Shown here: positions 17,170 to 25,112 of the stretch, piece by piece | Numbering within the stretch: the first letter of the stretch is position 1 | Layout: the number at the start of each line of letters is the position of its first letter | Assembly: GCA_025800105.1 (NCBI GenBank) | Contig: JAOXSG010000213.1 | Coordinates: forward strand, 1-44,233 | DNA length: 44,233 nt | From: Cohaesibacter sp. | GTDB taxonomy: Bacteria; Pseudomonadota; Alphaproteobacteria; Rhizobiales; Cohaesibacteraceae | Direction: 5' to 3' | The notes under the pieces: generated by a model | Database searches by the model: none | Told to the model about the DNA's origin: nothing | The model's input: only the letters and a program-made list of their open reading frames with translations | Position numbers and translations under genes: made by a program

Positions 17170-17583
17170 ATGAACTCAGCCCATGATAACATACTCATGA
17201 AATCAGGCCAGATTTTTGTAACACAGACTGTGTTTGGTTTTCGTGGACACCGTTACAAAATCAATCACATTGAAAACCTGATCCTCAAGCGGCCTTTGCT
17301 ACATATTGGCCTGACCTTACAAGCACTGGTGATTGCTTTTGGGATCATCAATTCTGACCTGCTCTATACATATGAGCAAATCACAATATTCAGCCTTGCA
17401 GCCATCACAGGCTTGGTCACTTGGCCATTTGCAACACTGGAAATCCATTCGAGAACCCTGAGCACAAGTCATGGCTCGGTCACTTGGTTTTACAAGGATC
17501 TTGCAAAGGCTCAGGATATGATAATAACGCTGATCTCCGAGCGGGATCGGGCAACCCCTCCTCAAACTCATGACCCTGCGTAG
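17170..17583 (+). CDS. Small membrane protein with two helices, end of the coupling-protein operon
   Basis: The product is 137 residues with two adjacent membrane helices (about 44-62 and 70-90) and short soluble tails. Its start follows the preceding stop by three bases, with GGAGTAGG as ribosome binding site. It is the last rightward gene of the block. Family not recognised. Confidence 0.55.
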   Translation: MNSAHDNILMKSGQIFVTQTVFGFRGHRYKINHIENLILKRPLLHIGLTLQALVIAFGIINSDLLYTYEQITIFSLAAITGLVTWPFATLEIHSRTLSTSHGSVTWFYKDLAKAQDMIITLISERDRATPPQTHDPA

Positions 17584-17606
17584 CGCCCAATGCTACCCAC
17601 TATTGA

Positions 17607-18305
17607 TCACATTCCACCGAGTGTGATTTGAGGGTCAGTCTTTACTTCCCTATCAGGCGCAGCCTCTGATTTTTGTTCAGGGGCTGCGTTTTCTGTTTTC
17701 AGGATATCCGGCATGATATCTTCAAATTCTTGCTCTAATTCTTGCAGACGATCCTTACTGATTTTGCCTTGATCCACTTCATCCTGCATCTCGTTGACAC
17801 GATCACGGAATTTTATGGTTTTCTCGAGCGCTTCATGGGTTTTAGACAGTGAGTTAAGAGTGCCAATAAAAAGCTTCCCATCAGGATGATGATTTGGAAC
17901 TTCATCTGGCACGATTATATCAGGCGAGACATCCTGCCCAAATTCATCAATAACGCGTTGTTCGTCATGAATTTTAAAGACGCGACGCCCATCATCAAGA
18001 ATATAGGCTTGATCAAGCATCGCATTTTTCTCTACCATTTCCTGATCAAGTTTCCGTTGCAAAGCCAGAATGTGCTTGGTCGCCCGTTCTTCATAATCAT
18101 CAAGTCGTGCACGGAACACAGCAACTTCCTGCTCCGTGGCCATCGCTACCGTCAGCAAAATGTCCAGATTATCATCCTGATCATGACGTTCTTGGCGATC
18201 TTTTGTCTGCTGTCGCTCTCGCTGCAAATGAAACTCCTGATCACGCTTCAAACGAGCACGTCTTAGAAAATTCTCTGAGAGCTGAATAGGATCATCAGGT
18301 TTCAT
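17607..18305 (-). CDS. Long charged coiled-coil protein, hypothetical
   Basis: The product is 232 residues, very rich in Gln/Glu/Arg/Asp. Two coiled-coil stretches are visible (about 20-95 and 150-200), with no membrane segment and no catalytic motif. The ATG at 18303-18305 directly abuts the stop of the upstream gene (TAAATG), so the pair is coupled. It converges on the coupling-protein operon, with 23 bases between the stops. A structural or DNA-bridging role would fit, but nothing specifies one. Confidence 0.6.
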   Translation of the reverse strand: MKPDDPIQLSENFLRRARLKRDQEFHLQRERQQTKDRQERHDQDDNLDILLTVAMATEQEVAVFRARLDDYEERATKHILALQRKLDQEMVEKNAMLDQAYILDDGRRVFKIHDEQRVIDEFGQDVSPDIIVPDEVPNHHPDGKLFIGTLNSLSKTHEALEKTIKFRDRVNEMQDEVDQGKISKDRLQELEQEFEDIMPDILKTENAAPEQKSEAAPDREVKTDPQITLGGM

Positions 18306-18617
18306 TTATTGGCCGCACTCCTTTTTGATTAGAGCACCCACAACCGCATTGGCGGTCAAGCCTTTGAAGTGCACAAATGCACGCAGAACTTTGGGAGCCG
18401 CTTCTTCAGTTTTGTAGTACCAATCCAAGATGCACTTCATTCCTTTGTCAGCATCCTTTCCATCCTGCACATACCGCGCATATGCAAGCCCTTCTACAAG
18501 GCCGGAGATGTAAGCATGCAGCTCCTTCTTCTCCATCACCTTTAGGGCGATATCAGTGGTTAAACCGCCACGATAAGCCTGTGCTGGTGTAACTGCGATC
18601 CATGCAGAGAAGAACAA
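18306..18617 (-). CDS. Small exported protein (Rap1a/Tai-like pattern), start uncertain
   Basis: The frame opens with TTG at 18617 (103 residues), but codons for at least ten further residues upstream (GIFSYASALF) complete a typical signal peptide that would be cleaved after AQA. No ATG, GTG or TTG with a ribosome binding site is found above them, so the start is either a rare codon or has decayed. The mature part (YISGLVEGLAYARY, then KCILDWYY, then IKKECGQ) recalls the pattern of Rap1a/Tai-type small periplasmic proteins with two cysteines. Zero-distance operon with the coiled-coil gene. Confidence 0.5.
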   Translation of the reverse strand: MFFSAWIAVTPAQAYRGGLTTDIALKVMEKKELHAYISGLVEGLAYARYVQDGKDADKGMKCILDWYYKTEEAAPKVLRAFVHFKGLTANAVVGALIKKECGQ

Positions 18618-18671
18618 CGCACTTGCGTAAGAAAATATTCCACTAGAGCGCTTTTGAATATGTTCAAAATG

Positions 18672-18807
18672 GAAGGTTTTTGCTCAAATTTCCATTTATT
18701 GCCTAATTTATGCTAAAATATAGGCGTAATCATTTGGATTAGTTGAGAATAATAGTTGCCGGAACTGGCAACAAAACTAAGGGAATAGATAGGTGGCAAA
18801 AACCTTC
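18672..18807. promoter_or_regulatory. Inverted 12-bp sites upstream of the resolvase gene (possible res or invertible segment)
   Basis: GAAGGTTTTTGC (18672-18683) and its exact reverse complement GCAAAAACCTTC (18796-18807) flank 112 bases. Between them lie a second inverted repeat, GTTGCCGGAACTGGCAAC (18755-18772), and an AT-rich promoter-like stretch. The serine resolvase/invertase gene begins 50 bases further on. Confidence 0.5.
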
Positions 18808-18857
18808 GATAATGCACAGAAGAAGGAATTATCCATCACTGTGTAAGATATTGATAT

Positions 18858-19430
18858 ATGAAGAAAATCGGCTATATGAGAATTTCCACATCATCACAAA
18901 AACCGGACAGGCAGATTAATGGGCTGGAAGAAATTTGTGATGAATTGCATTTGGAGACCGTCTCTGCCCGCTCCTCCAAGCGTCCGGTTTTCGAAAAGCT
19001 TTTAAAAACACTTGAACCTGATCAGACATTGGTTGTCTGGGATCTGGATCGGGCTTTTCGCAGTGTCATCGATGCCATTACAACAGCCGAAAAACTCAGA
19101 AAACGGGGGGTGCATTTTCAGATTGTCTCGCTCAATGTCGATACCACCACACCCGCAGGTGAGCTGCTTTTTACCATTATGTCTGCCGCTGCCCAATTTG
19201 AACAACGGCTTATATCAGAGAGAACAAAAGAAGGATTGGCGGCGGCACGTAAGCGTGGTGTTCGTCTTGGTAGACCACGAAAATTGAAGCCGGAACAGTT
19301 AGCAAAAATCAAGGAACTGGCATCAATGAGAGGGCACAGCCGCAAGCAGCTTGCAAAGCGCTATGGTGTTTCCATATGGACGATCCGGCGAATTCTGAAA
19401 GATAGCAGCGGGGATAGTGCGAAGTCCTAA
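18858..19430 (+). CDS. Small serine recombinase (resolvase/invertase family)
   Basis: The product is 190 residues, the usual length for Hin/Tn3-type enzymes. The catalytic serine is Ser10 in IGYMRIST; downstream come the dimer/active-site segments LVVWDLDRAFRS and AQFEQRLISERTKEGL, the GVRLGRPRK linker and a C-terminal helix-turn-helix (SRKQLAKRYGVSIWTIRRIL). It acts on short paired sites; the 12-bp inverted sites at 18672-18807 are candidates. Its stop overlaps the convergent parE stop by four bases. It is distinct from the large integrase at 29544 and more likely resolves dimers or flips a local segment than integrates the element. Confidence 0.88.
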   Translation: MKKIGYMRISTSSQKPDRQINGLEEICDELHLETVSARSSKRPVFEKLLKTLEPDQTLVVWDLDRAFRSVIDAITTAEKLRKRGVHFQIVSLNVDTTTPAGELLFTIMSAAAQFEQRLISERTKEGLAAARKRGVRLGRPRKLKPEQLAKIKELASMRGHSRKQLAKRYGVSIWTIRRILKDSSGDSAKS

Positions 19431-19732
19431 TTTTGCATATCTTCGGGGAAGCTTTCATCAAGACCTTGGCGACCAAGAATCCGTATAATCAAAACCCCGT
19501 AAGGCTGGATTGTGTAGTAGATAGCATGCTTTTTTACGACAGTACGCCGATAGCCGGGGCGAATATCATCTACAGCCTGATATAGCTTTGGAGAGTGTGC
19601 GATTTCTTCCATACGTGCGACAAGCGCATCATAATGTTTGACGGCTTGGTCTAGCCCGAATTTACTTATGCCTTCTTCAAGGATCATCGAAAGATCGAGA
19701 TCGGCATCATCAGTTAGTTGATATTTGCCCAT
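19427..19732 (-). CDS. parE: ParE-type toxin (RelE/ParE superfamily)
   Basis: The product is 101 residues. The fold pattern of ParE is clear: helical N-terminus (LTDDADLDLSMILEEGISKF), a middle segment ARMEEIAHSPKLYQ and the strand-rich end (VKKHAIYYTIQPYGVLIIRILGRQ). ParE toxins poison DNA gyrase. It overlaps the antitoxin gene by 23 bases. Its stop overlaps that of the convergent resolvase. The module probably stabilises the element. Confidence 0.85.
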   Translation of the reverse strand: MGKYQLTDDADLDLSMILEEGISKFGLDQAVKHYDALVARMEEIAHSPKLYQAVDDIRPGYRRTVVKKHAIYYTIQPYGVLIIRILGRQGLDESFPEDMQN

Positions 19733-19976
19733 TCTCAGTCATTTTCTTGATTACAGCTTGTTTGATCTCTTCCGGTGTACGGCTGCTAAGACCGCTATTT
19801 TCGCCCGCAATTAAAGCGGCACGAATTGTTTCCAGCTCATTCGCGCGTGATTGTTCCTTGCGGATCAGATCACGAAACAATTCGCTATCATTACCGTAAT
19901 TTCCGCTTTCAATCTGCGCTTTGATCCAAGCTTCTTGCTGGTCGGTTACATTGATGGTTTTTTTCACTAAAGCCAT
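19710..19976 (-). CDS. parD: ParD-type antitoxin
   Basis: The product is 88 residues with an N-terminal ribbon-helix-helix (KTINVTDQQEAWIKAQIESG, then NDSELFRDLIR) that dimerises and binds the operator, and a flexible C-terminus that wraps the toxin. The ribosome binding site AAAGGAG precedes the ATG at 19974-19976. AT-rich repeats just upstream (19998-20020) are the likely autoregulatory site. Confidence 0.88.
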   Translation of the reverse strand: MALVKKTINVTDQQEAWIKAQIESGNYGNDSELFRDLIRKEQSRANELETIRAALIAGENSGLSSRTPEEIKQAVIKKMTENGQISTN

Positions 19977-19997
19977 GACAAAACTCCTTTAATAAGA

Positions 19998-20020
19998 GTA
20001 TATCGTATATTGTCGTATAT
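19998..20020 (-). promoter_or_regulatory. Probable ParD operator
   Basis: On the minus strand, ATATACGA occurs twice ten bases apart, followed by a further ATATAC. It lies about 20 bases upstream of the parD start, as expected for an autoregulated toxin-antitoxin operon. Confidence 0.5.
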
Positions 20021-20130
20021 TTCAAGAATTGCAGATTGATTTCAAAGAAATACAACCTATGCTCACTTTTCATGGAATAACAATCAAACTGTAACCATCA
20101 AAATTTTCATATATTATAAAAGGCAGAAAA

Positions 20131-20643
20131 ATGGACGTCATAAACTCTGATGTAATTGTAGCGCTTATCGGTGCAGTTTCATCCATTCTTATCGCCCGAC
20201 TTTCCTCAAACACAAAAGATGGAGGCAGGGTTCAAAATCCAAAATTCTGGATTATCACTTCGATTGGTTTGGCTCTAACCGCACTCTTAGTAAGCTTGGT
20301 TTCATTTAATGAAACCAATAAACCTCAATTTGAAATCATTAAAACCACAATCACAGCACATACAAAGGGCACTAGAGGTGATGAAAAAGTACCTCATTTT
20401 ATAGCTCCCCCTGTACCAGAGCCTGCACAAGAACATCCACTAAGTATCCAGTGTAACAGTGGTTATGACGCAATTGCAGCCTGGCATGAGATAATAGGAA
20501 GCCATCCAAGTTCTGATGCAATGTATACGGTAAATCCAAATGTAAAAAACGGTAAAGCAAGCATACATTTACGTGCAAGAACAGGGGTAGCAGGATATGC
20601 ATATGTCGAAATTTTAGTTCTTTGCAGTAGACTCACTCAATAA
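20131..20643 (+). CDS. Two-helix membrane protein, hypothetical
   Basis: The product is 170 residues. A weak N-terminal hydrophobic segment (about 8-24) and a clear membrane helix (about 47-64) are followed by a soluble domain with two cysteines (one in SIQCNS, one in LVLCSRL). No family is recognised. AAAGG stands upstream of the ATG. It is AT-rich like the other cargo and stands alone between the ParDE module and the ardA unit; it could be a defence or superinfection-immunity protein but nothing shows this. Confidence 0.55.
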   Translation: MDVINSDVIVALIGAVSSILIARLSSNTKDGGRVQNPKFWIITSIGLALTALLVSLVSFNETNKPQFEIIKTTITAHTKGTRGDEKVPHFIAPPVPEPAQEHPLSIQCNSGYDAIAAWHEIIGSHPSSDAMYTVNPNVKNGKASIHLRARTGVAGYAYVEILVLCSRLTQ

Positions 20644-20755
20644 GCCCACTGTTTGAAAGGTGGACACAAACCATTCGTTGTCTGCCTTTCTATCTTGAAA
20701 AATTACGGCTACGGAATTTCTCTGAATCACAGTTAGTTTAATAATCCTGCAAATA

Positions 20756-21064
20756 TCAGAACAGCGAAAGCTGAGCGGCTTGTTGCTGGCGTTCATACCA
20801 ATCAGATTGAGCGGCTTCACGATCCAGCCAAACCATAACATAAACAACCGGATCACCAATTTCCTTGAGCTCTTCATTTGAGAGAAAGAGCGATCTATAG
20901 CCTGTTTCAGTGATAGGTAGCGGCTGCATATTCCAGCTTCTAATCTCAATATGATCCATGCCCTGACACCACGAATGCATGTGACCAATTTCCAGACTGA
21001 TACCTTGCCATATGACCCTATGAATACAGTAGGCTTTGAATCTGGTTGGGATTGCCTGTGCCAT
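20756..21064 (-). CDS. Hypothetical protein downstream of ardA
   Basis: The product is 102 residues. The ATG at 21062-21064 has a GGAGGG site directly upstream, which decides this start although the frame is open further. It is 13 bases after the ardA stop, so the two form an operon. The sequence (IPTRFKAYCIHRVIWQG, then VYVMVWLDREAAQSDW) shows no known motif. Co-transcription with ardA suggests a role early after transfer, perhaps a second antirestriction protein. Confidence 0.6.
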   Translation of the reverse strand: MAQAIPTRFKAYCIHRVIWQGISLEIGHMHSWCQGMDHIEIRSWNMQPLPITETGYRSLFLSNEELKEIGDPVVYVMVWLDREAAQSDWYERQQQAAQLSLF

Positions 21065-21077
21065 GATCAATCCCTCC

Positions 21078-21584
21078 CTACATGCATTGATACAGGAGGA
21101 ACTCACCTGCAATGGTGGTGGAGGAATATTCCATTTCAAGATCACGGGCGATCCGCTCATAATCAATGTAATTTTCCAAATGGGCCGGAATCTCGCCAAA
21201 AATACCTTCCTCAACCATCTCTTCAGCCAGCTCCCTCATGGAACGCAGACGATAGATAATGATATCTATGTCTTCTGGATCATCAGCCACTTCCTCATGA
21301 TTGTAGCCACATTCCCCCACAGCAATAATGTAATGAATTTTCTGGCGTTCATTCCAATTGTCTGCGGCTTCAAGGAATGCTTCTGCGTTAGCCTGACTAA
21401 GCCCCCATGCTTTGGCCAGATCGCAATCAATATCCTCACCATCGATAAACTGGATTTCAAATTCTTCGACTGGATCACCATAGTCATTTACCGCTTTGGC
21501 GGCTTTGGCCTGATACTCTTCGTAATCCTCGAAATAGAAACCAGTGGCCGAAATATCATAAGGTTGTGCAAATAGTTGGGTCAT
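21078..21584 (-). CDS. ardA: Antirestriction protein ArdA
   Basis: The product is 168 residues, very acidic, close to the usual ArdA length. Diagnostic segments are GFYFEDYEEYQAKAAKAVN, IQFIDGEDIDCDLAKAWG and HLENYIDYERIARDLE. ArdA mimics bent B-form DNA and inhibits type I restriction enzymes, protecting the incoming element. The start has GCGAGGA nearby. The gene follows a 500-base GC-rich self-complementary block (21585-22103) that may be its early promoter. It forms an operon with the gene at 20756-21064. Confidence 0.9.
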   Translation of the reverse strand: MTQLFAQPYDISATGFYFEDYEEYQAKAAKAVNDYGDPVEEFEIQFIDGEDIDCDLAKAWGLSQANAEAFLEAADNWNERQKIHYIIAVGECGYNHEEVADDPEDIDIIIYRLRSMRELAEEMVEEGIFGEIPAHLENYIDYERIARDLEMEYSSTTIAGEFLLYQCM

Positions 21585-21687
21585 TTCATCCTCGCTTACT
21601 TTGGGTTTTCAAATTGCAAGGACATTTCAAAAAACACCCCCGCGCATGAACCCTTGCCCAGCGGCGAGCGTCCGAAACCAGACAATG

Positions 21688-21714
21688 AAAAAGCCGCCAC
21701 GCGACAGCGCGGCG
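21688..21714 (-). terminator. Terminator-like hairpin upstream of ardA
   Basis: On the minus strand CGCCGCGC and GCGTGGCG form an 8-bp stem (one G-T pair) around the loop TGTC, followed by GCTTTTTC. It would end a leftward transcript about 100 bases before ardA. Confidence 0.5.
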
Positions 21715-21732
21715 ACCACAAGAGGACGGGAG

Positions 21733-21831
21733 ATCAAAATCCGGGGATTGGTCAATGGTCTTCTCGGGAGACCGCGCCAAAGTGCGGCGGCAAGATCATT
21801 GACCCACAGCGCCAGCGTCCCCGGTTTTGAT
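21733..21831 (-). promoter_or_regulatory. Long nested inverted repeat upstream of ardA (structured RNA or single-strand promoter candidate)
   Basis: Outer arms ATCAAAATCCGGGGA (21733-21747) and TCCCCGGTTTTGAT (21818-21831) enclose inner arms GGTCAATGGTCTT (21750-21762) and AAGATCATTGACC (21792-21804). Each pair has only one mismatch or bulge. A further hairpin, ATGCCGG/CCGGCAT, lies at 21854-21872. The whole block 21640-22030 is GC-rich amid AT-rich cargo and has no convincing coding sequence; a 142-codon frame at 21601-22029 lacks any protein-like composition. Confidence 0.55.
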
Positions 21832-22103
21832 ATAAGCTGGACTTACGGGTTCCATGCCGGGTTCTCCGGCATCACAAACAAAGCGGCGGCACTCAAACAT
21901 GAGAGCCACCTCAAAATATTCTGCATCAGGGATCGCCGCCGAACGGCCAAGACCAAAAGGCTTGGTTCACAAGAGCCCGCCCGGATGCCCCAAACCAGTA
22001 TGCCGCCTGTTTCGAAGCACTCCAGCTAGATCCATTGCTAACGGTAAATTTATATGTAAAATTGCCTAACTGAAAATTACAATTTTTATTAGAGAGGTTT
22101 AAG

Positions 22104-22418
22104 ATGCGTATAGTTTTTTCAATGCTGTTTTTTCTTCTAACTTCAGTCCAGTCTTTCGCAGGATGTTGTGCATACGGCTGTTGCGGTTGTGGGTGTGTGG
22201 CTGCACACATACAAATGGCAGATATCGCTGAAAGATTATTCGAGATAAAAAAGGGCTATGGTTACGACAAAGAACCACTGATAATTTCGTTTCCAATTAC
22301 TGGTGACAAATCAAAAGATGCTTTAACTAGCCTAAATACTCAAATACTAAATGAAAAAATTAAATGTAGCTTGCGAGAAAACAAAACAGAAAAGCTCATT
22401 GATTGCCAAATTAAATAG
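22104..22418 (+). CDS. Small exported cysteine-rich protein
   Basis: The product is 104 residues. The first 19 residues are a signal peptide (MRIVFSMLFFLLTSVQSFA); the mature N-terminus is strikingly cysteine-rich, GCCAYGCCGCGCV, with six cysteines in 13 residues. The segment FAGC could serve as a weak lipobox, so lipid anchoring is possible. The remainder is charged, with two more cysteines. GAGAGG precedes the ATG. The cysteine cluster suggests metal binding or a disulfide knot. It is 36 bases before a membrane protein gene, probably in one operon. Family not recognised. Confidence 0.6.
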   Translation: MRIVFSMLFFLLTSVQSFAGCCAYGCCGCGCVAAHIQMADIAERLFEIKKGYGYDKEPLIISFPITGDKSKDALTSLNTQILNEKIKCSLRENKTEKLIDCQIK

Positions 22419-22453
22419 AATTCGAATATTCTAAATTTATACAAGAGGCATTC

Positions 22454-23371
22454 ATGTCATTTGAGAAAATTGCTCCCTATCTTCAAGACCCTTTAGTTCT
22501 GATAGGTTTCATACTTTTGCTTTTTTTCTCGCTCTGCAGAGCGATCTTAAAATCTGGCTTGCTCTCAGTTATTGACAGCGCTGCAAGCTATCAAGTCATC
22601 AAACGCCTACTAGGCTACGGCTTCATGCTCGCAGCGTTGTTAGTATTGCTTGGATTCGGCCTTAAGTACCGAGAGTTATCAAAGGCTGAACAAGCAAGGG
22701 CAATAAACCTATTAAAGCAAGAATTGACAGGAAATCTGGCAACGATTGTCGAGCTCGAAAAAAATATAGATACAATCGCAAACAATACAAAAATAACCTC
22801 GGAAGTCTTAAGACATAAGGGGATTAAAATTATGTCGTATATGTTCTCAGCGTCAAATATTGATCCCCACCAGAATGTTCCTGCATCACTGGATCTAGCT
22901 CGCTCGAGCCTTAATAAGCTTATTGATGAAAATCTGTTATCAAACACGCTTGAGAGACAAAAATTCGATGCAGCGGCAAAGGTGGTCAAAAAGACAATTG
23001 AGAAAACCAACCTAGCATTCACCTCGCTATCTGATAGTGAGAATGTACGCTACAAAATCAAACATGAGATATGGAAAGCAAATTTACCAGTTTTGCGAAA
23101 GATTGAACTTTTCCCAGTTACAGAGTTCCAAAAAATTTACCGAGAAATGGACCTAATGCGAAATAACTATAATGTAGTAGTGAATTATGCCAAGGATTAT
23201 CGAGACGTTCTAAAGGCGTTTTTTGATCCAAAATCGTCAACCATAAATGAGCATAATCTTGCGATAGTTCTAGCATCGGAACGCATATATATTACAACTT
23301 CTTATGAATTCCTCACGAAGACAAAGTTAAATAAAGAGAAAATTGATAAAATAATGGCAGAATTGCCTTAA
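22454..23371 (+). CDS. Membrane-anchored coiled-coil protein, hypothetical
   Basis: The product is 305 residues. Two membrane helices (about 15-33 and 53-69) lead into a long helical cytoplasmic or periplasmic domain with heptad-like stretches (LLKQELTGNLATIVELEKNI). No catalytic motif is seen. AAGAGG precedes the ATG. Codon and base use is AT-rich compared with the chromosomal flanks. It follows the cysteine-rich exported protein, with which it may act. Function unknown. Confidence 0.6.
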   Translation: MSFEKIAPYLQDPLVLIGFILLLFFSLCRAILKSGLLSVIDSAASYQVIKRLLGYGFMLAALLVLLGFGLKYRELSKAEQARAINLLKQELTGNLATIVELEKNIDTIANNTKITSEVLRHKGIKIMSYMFSASNIDPHQNVPASLDLARSSLNKLIDENLLSNTLERQKFDAAAKVVKKTIEKTNLAFTSLSDSENVRYKIKHEIWKANLPVLRKIELFPVTEFQKIYREMDLMRNNYNVVVNYAKDYRDVLKAFFDPKSSTINEHNLAIVLASERIYITTSYEFLTKTKLNKEKIDKIMAELP

Positions 23372-23439
23372 ATTTAAACTTTAATATATTACATCCTCAT
23401 AATTTTTATTCAATTTTTATCATCGCATTATCAGCTAGA

Positions 23440-24234
23440 TCAAATTTTATGAGCTGTATCTAATCGACGATGTATCATTGAAACAATTGTCAAAATATCT
23501 TCCGCGTCTTTTTTATCCATTGGCCAATGAATACGCGCTTCGTGAGCGGTTGTATTCCTGAACATACCAAACGTTCCCCGAATTAAGTTGGCAAAGCCGG
23601 ATTGCTCGCTTTTTTCACTAACGGTATTCAATGAATTGATAGCCAAGAGTGGTGATTTTCCGTTTAGAGCCTTGTCAATTAAGCTGGCTCCATCATCAAC
23701 CAATCCAGTTTTATCCCTTATTTTTGATGCGATGCTTTTTACAGATTCATGTACAGCATGGAAATAATCGTTGGCCAAAAGCTCTGCCTTACAAAACTTC
23801 AAAACATCGGGGTGGACGCTACGCAGCTCTAGATCATGGCGCAAATCTTTCGCCCGCAGCTCTGCCTCTGACAATGTTTTTGCGCGTGATGTTGCAGACA
23901 GCTCACCTTGCTCATTGACAACGAGACCTGCAAAAACCAATGCTTTATTTAGATTGGCTCTCATTAGTTCGTATCGTTCGGGATTTTTAATATATTTGGC
24001 AGGTTTCATTGACTGGCGGATAAACGCAAGAATATTAGCTCGGCTTTGCTTTGTATTTTGGGATTGAACAAAGGCATTATAAATCCTGTGCCTTTTTGTA
24101 TTTGGTCCCGGATCAGCCATTTTACTGGTCTGAAACAAATACGCGATTTCTGAGTTTGTCAGGCCATCTTCGGTATCTCCCAAAGCACCCGCAATCGCCT
24201 CAAGTTGATCCTGTGAGAACAATTTTGTCATCAT
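23440..24234 (-). CDS. TIGR02391/Ymh-like family protein
   Basis: The product is 264 residues. The C-terminal half matches the TIGR02391 (Ymh) pattern: a YFHAVHESVKSIASKIRDKTG segment, then GKSPLL, then GFANLIRGTFGMFRNTTAHEAR, which is reminiscent of HEPN/Abi-type helical bundles with a conserved RN-x3-H motif. Such proteins are common on mobile elements beside restriction and abortive-infection genes; biochemical activity is not established. The N-terminal half (SQDQLEAIAGALGDTEDGLT) looks like a winged-helix or DNA-binding segment. It is divergent from the gene at 24453. Confidence 0.7.
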   Translation of the reverse strand: MMTKLFSQDQLEAIAGALGDTEDGLTNSEIAYLFQTSKMADPGPNTKRHRIYNAFVQSQNTKQSRANILAFIRQSMKPAKYIKNPERYELMRANLNKALVFAGLVVNEQGELSATSRAKTLSEAELRAKDLRHDLELRSVHPDVLKFCKAELLANDYFHAVHESVKSIASKIRDKTGLVDDGASLIDKALNGKSPLLAINSLNTVSEKSEQSGFANLIRGTFGMFRNTTAHEARIHWPMDKKDAEDILTIVSMIHRRLDTAHKI

Positions 24235-24452
24235 TAAATCCTCAATAAATTCCGATCTATCGCTGTGTCATTTTGATTTTATTTCGATTCTTTTTGGCTC
24301 ATTGCAAAATGAATGATATTATCAACTACGGAACATCCTTCCAGACCTGTCGTCGGGTCAAAATGGAAATTTTCAATACAACGCATATAGCACGATCCTT
24401 GGATCGTCTTGTAATCGGCGTCAGACGATCTCCAAATCAAAGGATTAGTGGC

Positions 24453-25112
24453 ATGGCCTATATTTTTCTTACACGCGATAATTTCGCATTTCTCAAGTCC
24501 CAACTTCGATCTCAGTTATCTGAGATAAAATCTAGCCACATTAGCGAAGCAATCGCTGCATGCGCTAATTTCAAGACTTATGCGGCATTTATTGCAGCGT
24601 GCAAAAGCAATCTCCAACATAAGCCCCACGTCGTTGAGCTTGCTGAAAAACGCTTCTATGCGCGCTTACACGAACTGGGTTATGCAGATTGCTCAACGGT
24701 TGACATAGACGCCATTTGCAGATCGCCAAACCTACCAGAAAAAATGTGGGTTGCTTTCACAAGCACCGACAGCAATGCGAATAATCGCTGGTTTGCCGAA
24801 TGCCAGAAACGTAATATTCCAAACGTTTGCATTCACCAGCGGCGCAAATATGTCGAGCTGCGCTGGGACTGTATTTCAATTGATGCTGAATGCGACAACC
24901 ACGTTAAAGGTGATAGAGGTAGCCAGCTTGTTTCAGAGATGTTTGAAGCCTTTCAAAAAATCTGTAAGGGCACAGGAAACAAGGCATTATTCGAAGGGAG
25001 CAGCTTTGTTGGTACCGTAGATAATGTGTCAAAGGAAATGGCCTACGCTCTGGCAGATCAGTTTTTCATCATGCTCTACGAGCCAATAAAAGAGCAGCCG
25101 TTAGCGGCCTAA
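24453..25112 (+). CDS. Hypothetical protein with a plasmid-type SHxSEAxA N-terminal segment
   Basis: The product is 219 residues from the ATG at 24453, which follows AAAGGA at a spacing of eight. In-frame ATGs at 24309 and 24363 lack such sites. The N-terminal part (LKSQLRSQLSEIKSSHISEA, then FKTYAAFIAAC) matches a motif common on alphaproteobacterial plasmids and mobile elements at the head of otherwise unrelated proteins. The rest contains eight or so cysteines without an obvious metal motif. Function unknown. Confidence 0.55.
   Translation: MAYIFLTRDNFAFLKSQLRSQLSEIKSSHISEAIAACANFKTYAAFIAACKSNLQHKPHVVELAEKRFYARLHELGYADCSTVDIDAICRSPNLPEKMWVAFTSTDSNANNRWFAECQKRNIPNVCIHQRRKYVELRWDCISIDAECDNHVKGDRGSQLVSEMFEAFQKICKGTGNKALFEGSSFVGTVDNVSKEMAYALADQFFIMLYEPIKEQPLAA

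Noticed and set aside
21601-22029. 142-codon plus-strand frame in the block upstream of ardA
   Set aside because: There is no good ribosome binding site or protein-like pattern, and the frame crosses several strong inverted repeats; a non-coding role explains it better.
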